From the NCBI GenBank assembly GCA_030267565.1, contig BRXU01000006.1:2406001-2470000 (forward strand): DNA of 64,000 nucleotides, written 5' to 3'. The position numbers and the translations under genes were made by a program. Each line of letters starts with the position of its first letter. The stretch's first letter is position 1. Below, piece by piece: positions 56,784 through 64,000 of the stretch. This stretch comes from Pleodorina starrii. Taxonomy: Eukaryota; Chlorophyta; Chlorophyceae; Chlamydomonadales; Volvocaceae. The notes under the pieces are model-generated. The model made no database searches. It was not told where the DNA came from and saw only the letters and a program-made list of their open reading frames with translations.

Positions 56784-57073
56784 TGCGAGCGACCTGTTGA
56801 GAGCTCGCTTGTGGATGCAATGGTACAGCAAGGGAAATAATTAGACGAAGTACTTGTGTATGTACGTAGAACCTCGTCCCAAAAGCCCTGTATACTATGT
56901 GTATGTACGTACTACAAGCTCGAGAGCTCGTAAGGCCCAGACGAGCCAGGAGGCCCATCTGGGCTCATGGACCGCGAGAATGAGCAAGGAGAAACAAGAA
57001 GAAAGAACTAAGTCGCCAAGCGAGAAGCTAAAGCAGGATCACAACGAAAACAGGGGATGAAAAAACAATCATG

Positions 57074-57439
57074 TTAGCATAGTTGACCGCCGAGCCCGAA
57101 CGTTGTGAACTTATTCAGCCAAAGCGCGCTGGTTGTCCACGCACGTAACAGGGTAACAGGTAGCATAGGGAGAGGAACGTTGACGCTTAAGTTGACACCC
57201 AGCAAGGTAAAACCCTGGCGGATATCGTCGTACGCCGAGCACTCCATCAGCACATGCTCTTTGTCTTCAATACCGCTTTCACAGACCCTACAAGTACGCT
57301 CAGACCTCTGCCGACCAGCAGGCCGATTATTCTCTAAAGGCCAGGCTCCTAGACGAAAACGCAATAGGAAGCATTCCCGGGCATTCCCATATACCCTGCC
57401 GTGTGTTTCGGCATTCCCATCCAGTGCGTGTGCCGACAC
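57074..57439 (-). pseudogene. C-terminal fragment of a non-LTR retrotransposon ORF
   Basis: About 121 codons open to a stop at the left end, with no ATG and no reverse transcriptase upstream. It contains FRLGAWPLENNRPAGR followed by CRVCESGIEDKEHVLMEC, a CX2CX8HX4C zinc-knuckle pattern typical of the C-terminus of algal and plant LINE polyproteins (compare CCPCG...HLFWDC in the 42-44 kb LINE). The family differs from that LINE. Likely a decayed fragment of an older insertion. Confidence 0.7.
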
Positions 57440-59103
57440 ATCACACCGGGCTTGCGGTTATCAGACGCGAACTCGCGCGGCGGCGTGTGAAATCTGCTGT
57501 CAAGCCTGTATTCAATGCTCCAACTTCCAAAGCAAATTCCAATATTAAGCGAATATGAAGCAACAAGTTGAGTTGGCCTTCCAGGTCAAGACCCGGCGGA
57601 GGCTCCGGTCAGTGGTCCCGGCCCAAAAGTATTTGTGTACTGCCGTCAACTGTATGTGTCATACTGTACGGCCGCTCCGGGACACTGGATGATCGAGCTA
57701 TATATGATACGCCAGGCACCCGTGGTCTCCGTGGTTCAGAAGTCTGGTTCCGAGTTGGGATGTCCTGTCCTGTGAACGAACTTCGGCCATGACGAAAACA
57801 GTGTTCTAAGGGTGGGCGCTGCCTCTGTTGTTTTGGAGCCTGCAAGAACGGTGCGATGTCGGTGGGATGCGAGCTGCTCAACGTCTGTGGATTCCACAGT
57901 AGGTTGCGGTTTGGATTACCTACATTTGTGGGGTGGGGTAAAAAAGAATACCGCAGCGGAGACGAAGACGGCGTTAGCGAACGGACCCCGAACCCAGTAA
58001 TACTTACCGAACATACCTGTAACCTTACCGAGCTGAAAAGACGCTGCGACCGCGTCGCCGCCAGACCAACTCAGACGGACGATTACGCGCGACAGCACAA
58101 AAAAGGCACGAACGGGGTGGGGAACCTAGGAACTGTGTTAAGCCGACGTGCTACTTCGTTCCCTACCGACTGGATATGCCACAAGCCCAGAGCCAGCAAA
58201 TGCCCTCACATCAGCAAAACTCCATTGCAACGCTGTAAACTGATGTAAGTATCGTACACACACCGTGCCGTGCACGATTGGGCAAGAAACCTAACGACAC
58301 CCGTCGCCCAGATGTGCCCGCGATGATACCTTCCCACAGCCTAACATCACGAAAGGCGCATCGACCCGTCCACTCATCCATCAGCGCGAGTGGCCACTGA
58401 GTTCTTGCAAGCCCTATCACAACGGAAAGAATCACGGTAGCGGCGTTCAAGGCAACTCCTGACAGCCTACGCGCCCGACATCCAATAGGGCAGATATCAA
58501 CGTACAGAACGCCACGTGTCGTGTCGTGTCGTGTGCACTTGTCGAGGGCATGAGCCGGTTAGCGGTGCATATGAGCGAGAATGCATGCATCCAGCTATTG
58601 TAATCTGGTTAACTACACGCCACTGAACAACAGTGCCCCGTAGGATGCAATAACGCAAAAATGTGTGAATGGTTAGCCCCTGAATAAGTGCTGTTATCTG
58701 ACCGCCAAGTTGACTAAGCCGAAATGCGCAAACGCCAGACCCGATCCAGCTCGATTTCAACCGACAACGGTACAAGCCTATTCGCACAACACTTAAACGA
58801 GCGATGCACAATTGGGCCGATCTTGTCCTTCAGGTGTCATTAATTTATATTGCGAGTTGTGTAACGTGCTATTTGGGTTACTGGTGTTGCGTGATCAGGT
58901 TACCTGGTCATTTGGCAACAATGACGAATGCATGACTCCCACTTATCATCGGCAGATAAGTAGGGATTTGAACAAGCTCTCCACGCATATTGCTTATTAT
59001 AAGACTGTCACTGCGCCAAGGAGCAACGGAAGGAACCACCCGTCGACAGGTCTCGCTCTTCAGTACATTCCCGCAAACTGCCAATATAAACCTGCAAACT
59101 GCA

Positions 59104-59110
59104 TATATAA
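59104..59110 (+). promoter_or_regulatory. TATA-like box upstream of the methyltransferase gene
   Basis: TATATAA, 140 bp upstream of the ATG at 59250 and in an AT-rich pocket, is a plausible core promoter element. The transcription start cannot be determined here. Confidence 0.4.
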
Positions 59111-59249
59111 CCACAATAAATACCTGCCTTCGCTTGTAATGCTTTTGGCCCGACGGCTTGTAGAACGCGCAACCCAAACTTCTCGACCCCCATCCCGCGC
59201 ACTTGCATGTGAACTGCGTAACCAGACAGTGCTTGTCAGCCCACATATA

Positions 59250-61113
59250 ATGGTTTCTCAAGCCGATAGCGTATCGGCCCCTTCTGCTGCTGCTGGCGGG
59301 TCCGGCACACCTCCGGAGCCCGAGGTGTACAGCGACCGCTGGGAACAGATCTGGGGCTCCGGCCTGGATCGCGGTCAGGTGCGCGGTGACTAGTTGTATA
59401 AATATTAGCCCCTAGCGCCCGTGGCTGGTGATTGTTTCCTCATGGCTTCCCCGGTCTGGCGACGCTTCATCGGTCCCTTCCCTGCTGTGTTTTCTCTGGC
59501 CCCCTGCGAGCCAATCAATCAATCAATCGCGCTCCCAAACACGCCGCAGCAATGGGACGCCTGTAGGGCTTCGCCCGCCCTGGTGGATCTGCTCCAGTCG
59601 GGTCGGGTGGACGTCAAGGGCGCCCGGGTGCTGGTGCCGGGATGCGGGTGAGTGGGTGGGTGGGTGGGATGGTGAGGCTGGCGGGTGGGTGACGCGGGGT
59701 AGTGATGGGCGAGGGTAGTGATGGGCGGGAGTATGGGGCCCGGGGGCCTTCCCCCTGAAAGTTGTCGTTGTCATTCGTGGTCGATTTACATACCCATGTC
59801 CCTGTGGGCCCGGCTCGGCCCCTGTCCGCCCCTCCGCCCCTCGCGCACTACGGGATGGGTGCCCACTCTCGGCCGCTCTCAGAAGTTGCCCCTCCACCGC
59901 AGCACGCACTGCCGCCACTGCAAAACCCCACGTTTACATTGCTTCCCCTGCCAATGCTGCTCCCTCCGCTGCTCCCGCTGTTACCCCGCTGCTCCTGAGT
60001 CCTGACTCTGACTTTCTCGCTCCCTGCCATCACGCACCGGCCACCACCACCTGCACACCACCACCACCACCACCGCCCCCGCGCCAGTCGCGGCTACGAC
60101 CTTCCCGTGTTCCGTTCCGCGGGTGCTGCGGAGGTGGTGGGTCTGGAGCTGGCCCCCAGTGCCGTCAAGGAGGCGCGGGAGTACCTCGGGGAGGTGACCC
60201 ACCCGAGCAGCCACCCGGGGGGAGAGGCGGGGCAGCAGGGGCAGCAGGAGGCAGCCCAAGGAGCTGATCCCGCCATGCGCGTGGAGGCCGGTGACTTGTT
60301 CGAGTGGACGGACGGCGGCTTCGACATGGGGTACGACTACACGTGAGTCGAACCGGGGCCGCACTGGGGGCGGGAACGATTTGGGGCGGCAGTGGAGTTT
60401 CGCGCTGCCTTGCTGCGGCGGGCAGTGGGTTCCCATTGGGTCGGATCGACCTCGGGGTGCCCTCCAGCCTCCATCCGCACCCGGCTGACACCTAAAGATG
60501 GGCGATGTGCACTCATAAGAAGCCCCCAACGGGGGCCCCTGACCTGAGCTTGCCGCACCGAAGACCGTGCTCGCCCGTGACCCCGCATGTGCAGGTTCGG
60601 TTGCGCGATGCACCCGAGCGCTCGGGCGCAGTGGGCCCAGTCTTGGGGTCGGCAGCTGAGGCCGGGCGGGTTGCTGGTGGCGCTGGTGTTCCCGGTCAAC
60701 CCGGAGGCGGACCCCGCCGTGGGGCCACCCTTCCCCGTCTCACCCGACCTGTACACCCAACTGCTGGGGCCGCAAGGTGAGAGGGAACGGGGGCAGGAGG
60801 GGGGGAGAGGAGGGGGTGACGAGTTCTGTGGTCGGATGCCGAGGCGGGGTTAGGGCAGTGGCGGGATGAGGGCAATGGCCACCGCTGTCCGTCCGTCTGC
60901 CCGGCCCGCCTTTCTCCCTGGAGGCCTCCCTGCCCTGCCCTCTCCTTCCCGCCCTCTCCCGCCCCGACTCCTCCCCTGCCCTCTCCTTCCCGCCCCCTCC
61001 CCGCCCCAGGCTTCGAGGTGACGTACCAGCAGCCCGTCCCCGGGGAGCTGAGCCACCCGACCCGGGCCGGGAGGGAGGTCGTGATGTTGCTCCGGAAGAA
61101 GGAGGAGGAATAG
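59250..61113 (+). CDS. TPMT-family thiol/halide S-adenosylmethionine methyltransferase, 5 exons
   Basis: Predicted 255 aa from exons 59250-59378, 59550-59647, 60088-60342, 60595-60776 and 61010-61113. Related to plant HOL (harmless to ozone layer) and thiopurine methyltransferases, which transfer methyl from SAM to halides, thiocyanate or thiols. YSDRWEQIWGSGLDRGQ corresponds to the N-terminal W..W segment. LVPGCGRGYD (from about residue 71) is SAM motif I and AEVVGLELAPSAV motif II. GDLFEW and FDMGYDYTFGCAMHP match the HOL-type F.LIFDY.FFCA..P segment. WAQSWGRQLRPGGLL, VGPPFPVSPD and HPTRAGREVVMLLRKKEEE complete the fold. A Gly/Gln-rich insert in exon 3 is unusual. No transit peptide is obvious. 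Whether halide or thiol is preferred cannot be told from sequence. Confidence 0.92.
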
Positions 61114-62388
61114 GAATACCGGTAGAACGGAGTGATGGCGCTCCGGAAGGAGAAACTACCGGTATACCGTAATTGAGGCGACACGGTAGTCGGGCTACCG
61201 TACTTTGTGCTGGTGCAGTTGCTTCCAGGCCGCGTGTGAGGCTCATGAAGGAGAAGGCTGGAGAAGTGCAAGGAGGCTCGCTGCGGGGCCTGCCCCGCCT
61301 GTGTGTGCATATGCATAGAAGGCGTGATCCGGGAGGGCATCCTTCGGACAGGGAGTTCGTGCAGCGAGGGTGCTTAGGAAGGCTGCCAGCGAAGTGAGGC
61401 CCATCCCTTGCTCGTCATTGACGGGGTGTGTTGCAGGGGTGGTGGCAATCAGGGTGGCAATTTACCAAAGTACCCGGTTGAGAACCCCTCAGCGAGGTTA
61501 TTGCAACATGTCTTGCGTCAATGTTTGTAACATGTACATTGAGAGGCGACAGGACCGCCCTGTAGCAATGAAGGCGCGAATCCGCGCGGTGCACAGCCAC
61601 ACGGCACTGCAGCGTCCGCACATGCGGAGCCCTCGTCTATGCGCCCCAGCAGCCCCAACTCTTCGCGAGGCGAATGGGCTGCTGATACCCGTACCGCGCC
61701 AGTGCCCCCCTCCACGGCGGGGTCCGGCCGTCGGCGACGACGTCCGCCGCAGGACCGCAGAAGGGTCCCAGACTTTCCGCACTCGAGTCCGAGGTAAGGC
61801 GCCCTCCCTTAACCTCCCAAGACAACGCATGGAACGCCCAGCCTCGCCGAGACGCCCCCTTTCCCCTTTCTTCCTTCCTTCCGTAGCCCGCTGTAGAGCC
61901 ATGGCTTCAGCTCGACATCTCGTCCCAGGAAGAAAGGCGCACAAAACATGCATCACGCCTCACACGTCGAACCGGGTTCAGCGCGGGCGTCGACACCAGC
62001 TCAGCCCCTGTACCGCATCCAATCAGCCGCGCGTTCCGCCCGACAAGCGTCGCGCACGCCAGCGCCTTCTCCAAACTGTGCCGCTCGCTCGTCCGCCTCC
62101 CTGGCGCCGCCAAGCCTCCTCCCATCACGCCGGCGCATGCGCGCCTTCCGGGCCCCACGCCGCGCCGCCTATGCCAGCCGCCCCTCCTCCATCCATGCCG
62201 ACCCGGGGCTTTCTCCGCGCGCGGATACCCCCGGGAGCGAGGCGCCCCGTCCAAGGCGCGGGTACCCTGGACCTTCCCCTCGGAGGCGTGGGGCTCCGGG
62301 CAGCAAGGGAAGGCGCCCGGGCCCAACCGCAGGCCGTCAGTGGCGGACGCGCGCCGCCCTGTCGGCCATCGTGACCGCTTCCGCGACA
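61114..62388. other. Convergent 3' region of the methyltransferase and BUB3 genes
   Basis: This stretch lies between the stops of a rightward and a leftward gene. A 334-codon plus frame (61370-62374) stays open but is Arg/Pro-rich, antisense to the expected BUB3 3' UTR and has no recognisable domain, so I treat it as non-coding. Confidence 0.5.
61526..61530 (+). terminator. Putative TGTAA polyadenylation signal of the methyltransferase gene
   Basis: First TGTAA on the plus strand after the TAG at 61111-61113, implying a 3' UTR of about 410 nt. Confidence 0.4.
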
Positions 62389-63753
62389 TCACGGCGCCGG
62401 CGCGGGCTTGCGTGCCTTGGGCCTCACCTCCACGTCCTGCACCGCCCGCACGTAGATGGCATCCTGCGGGTGGTCCCGCTCGCCCTGCTCGTACGCGTAC
62501 GACGCCGCCACCGCCAGCATCTCGCCCGTCCGGGAGAAGGACATGGACGCGACCGAGGCGGGGTAGCGCGCCGTCTGGAACAGGCGCTTCTTGTTCTCGC
62601 CGTCCCAGATGCAGATGACGCCGTCGCCACCGCCCGTGGCAAAGGTGCCGTAACCTGGGCCGGGATGCAAGCCATACACACACACGGCCGTGAAACGGCG
62701 AGGTGTACAGGGATTGGATTGCTGCAAAGAAAAACCCAATTCGCGCAAGCATGGCGCCGGCAAAAGAGCGCGGGGGCGAGTTGCGGCACCATAGTTTCGC
62801 AAGACTTCAGACCAGACTGACAAGTGTCCTCTGCCCATGGCGAAATGGCCAAGACCCGCCCGCCGCGCCTTGTACCTTCAACAAAACTTGCAGTAACCAC
62901 ATCCCCACCATGGTCCCCTTCGCACGCCACTCCGCTTAGCGAGACGTCTGGGCCTCATTTCCGCCCCACCCTTGCGGCCTAAAGCGCCTCACCCGAGTGG
63001 AAGGCGATCGAGTGCACGGGGTACACCGTGTCCTTGCCGCCCTCATTGCGCCGGTGGCACTTGAACGCGTACTTGTTCGCCTGAGTGGAAGCAAGATCAA
63101 GTGAAGACGGGGAAAAAGGAACAGGTGATGGGGGGAAGCTGCAAGCCAAGGGCATCATGAGGGTGGCCTCGAGGGGCCATCGGGAAGTGGTGTGCAGCGG
63201 AGACGTGTGCAACGAAGCGGAGCGGTGCGCAAGCTGAGGTTGCTCTAACGGCGTGACTCCCAGATTAGGGGTCCCAGCACGCATGGCGGTGCATGCAGGT
63301 GGGAGAGGACGCGGCCCTGAGTGAGTGCGCGGGCGGTGGTCCGGCACGGAACTTGCCGCTGTTGCTCCAGCACGTAACGCCCATCCGCACTTTGCTGCCT
63401 GAGCCGCATTCAGCAGCACTCCGCTGACACGGCCCCTCCACACGCTACCGGCATCACGCTCCCAACGCCCCGCTCACTCGCTCCCTTCCTTCCTCTCCCG
63501 CTCGGTCATTCCACTCCACTCGCTCACTGTCCCTCCCGCTCGCTTGCTGTCCCATTCGTTCATCCGCCCGCTCCCTCCCAACCCAATCACCTGCGCGTCC
63601 GCCGCGTCAAAGAACTCCATGGCCACACGGCCCTCCACGGAGCCCAGCGCGTAGCCCCGCCCGTCCGTGTACACCGCCAGGGAGCGGGTCTGGAACTTGA
63701 GTGACGACTCCCGGTGCTGCTCCAGAGCCTCGGGGGCCTGGCCGCCAGCTAGC
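62389..63753 (-). CDS. BUB3: BUB3 spindle-checkpoint WD40 protein, 3' part (last 3 exons seen)
   Basis: WD40 beta-propeller that docks BUB1/BUBR1-type proteins at kinetochores. Only the C-terminal part is in the window; the 5' exons lie beyond the right edge. Exons: 63753-63591 (entered with one base of a split codon), 63080-62993 and 62654-62389. The segments are diagnostic of BUB3 rather than the related export factor RAE1/GLE2: [110 protein letters not shown] and [16 protein letters not shown]. The protein ends KARKPAPAP, a normal BUB3 C-terminus. 63754-64000 is intron. Confidence 0.95.
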
Positions 63754-64000
63754 CTGGAGGGATTAGGGCGAGCAATAGGGTTGGAGGTGGCGGGTGGCGG
63801 GGCAGGATGGATGAGGCCGAGACGCAAGGCGCAGACACGCCAAGAAATGGAGGCAGGGATAAGGGGCTGGAGAGCGGGAGCAGCCAGTAAGGTGGCACCG
63901 AACAGTCCAGAGAGGGGGAGGGTGCAGCAGGCCACGGTGTGGCGCGCAGTGCGCCCGGCGGGGCTTGCATGCAGTCCCGCTCCGTCCTCCACGACCCCAA

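Larger units (their letters stand above)
56784..59249. other. Intergenic region with a retrotransposon fragment
   Basis: The left part should contain the promoter of paralogue C, with TATGTACGTA-like repeats near 56858-56915. A retrotransposon-derived fragment occupies 57074-57439. From 57560 to 59249 I see no gene; the last 150 bp are the promoter/5' UTR of the methyltransferase gene. Confidence 0.45.

Noticed and set aside
61370..62374. 334-codon plus-strand open frame
   Set aside because: Arg/Pro-rich, starts at a weak position, antisense to the expected BUB3 3' UTR, no domain; high GC keeps frames open.
62389..63753. RAE1/GLE2 as alternative identity for the WD40 gene
   Set aside because: The [24 protein letters not shown] and YASSY-equivalent [12 protein letters not shown] segments follow BUB3 rather than RAE1.

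Overview
The window reads as nuclear DNA of a volvocine-type green alga (Chlamydomonas/Volvox relatives). Genes are intron-dense with CAG|GTGAGT-like splice sites. GC-rich coding exons alternate with pyrimidine- or G-rich introns, the pentamer TGTAA lies downstream of several stop codons, and non-LTR retrotransposon pieces are scattered through it. This is an inference from style and gene content; no species marker is present. Every multi-exon model below was built by hand from GT/GC-AG signals, and in each complete model the exon lengths sum to a whole number of codons.

Layout, left half. 649-8799 (-) is a 27-exon NAP1/NCKAP1 (HEM) subunit of the SCAR/WAVE actin regulator. 11211-14940 (+) is a 350-aa gamma-glutamylcyclotransferase-like protein whose last intron opens with a (GGGGC)n array. 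16531-19234 (-) is importin-alpha (542 aa). 22085-30536 (-) is CWC27, the spliceosomal cyclophilin (625 aa, 13 exons). Its eleventh intron carries an insertion with 394-bp terminal direct repeats and an 8-bp target duplication. A divergent promoter (30537-31134) separates CWC27 from a 983-aa low-complexity protein with an acidic tail (31135-35567, +).

Layout, right half. 37265-56783 holds three (-) paralogues of an F-box-like/leucine-rich family (A 38108-40913, B 46358-49134, C 54093-56783) with identical intron phases. A and B sit in a direct segmental duplication (about 37265-44835 and 45428-51552). Mobile DNA has hit the two copies differently: a 5'-truncated LINE and a (CAT)n-tailed fragment are in A only, and a 1.55-kb minisatellite-bearing insert is in B only. 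Each copy therefore supplies an uninterrupted counterpart for the other's insertions. Copy C is a mosaic, with a stretch almost identical to A/B inside an otherwise diverged gene.

Layout, right end. After another retrotransposon scrap (57074-57439), 59250-61113 (+) is a TPMT-family thiol/halide methyltransferase. 62389-63753 (-) is the 3' part of the spindle-checkpoint WD40 protein BUB3, which runs off the right edge.

The single-copy genes are conserved eukaryotic housekeeping genes in actin regulation, nuclear import, splicing, mitosis and methylation. They show no operon-like functional link. The dynamic part is the F-box/LRR-like array and its mobile elements.
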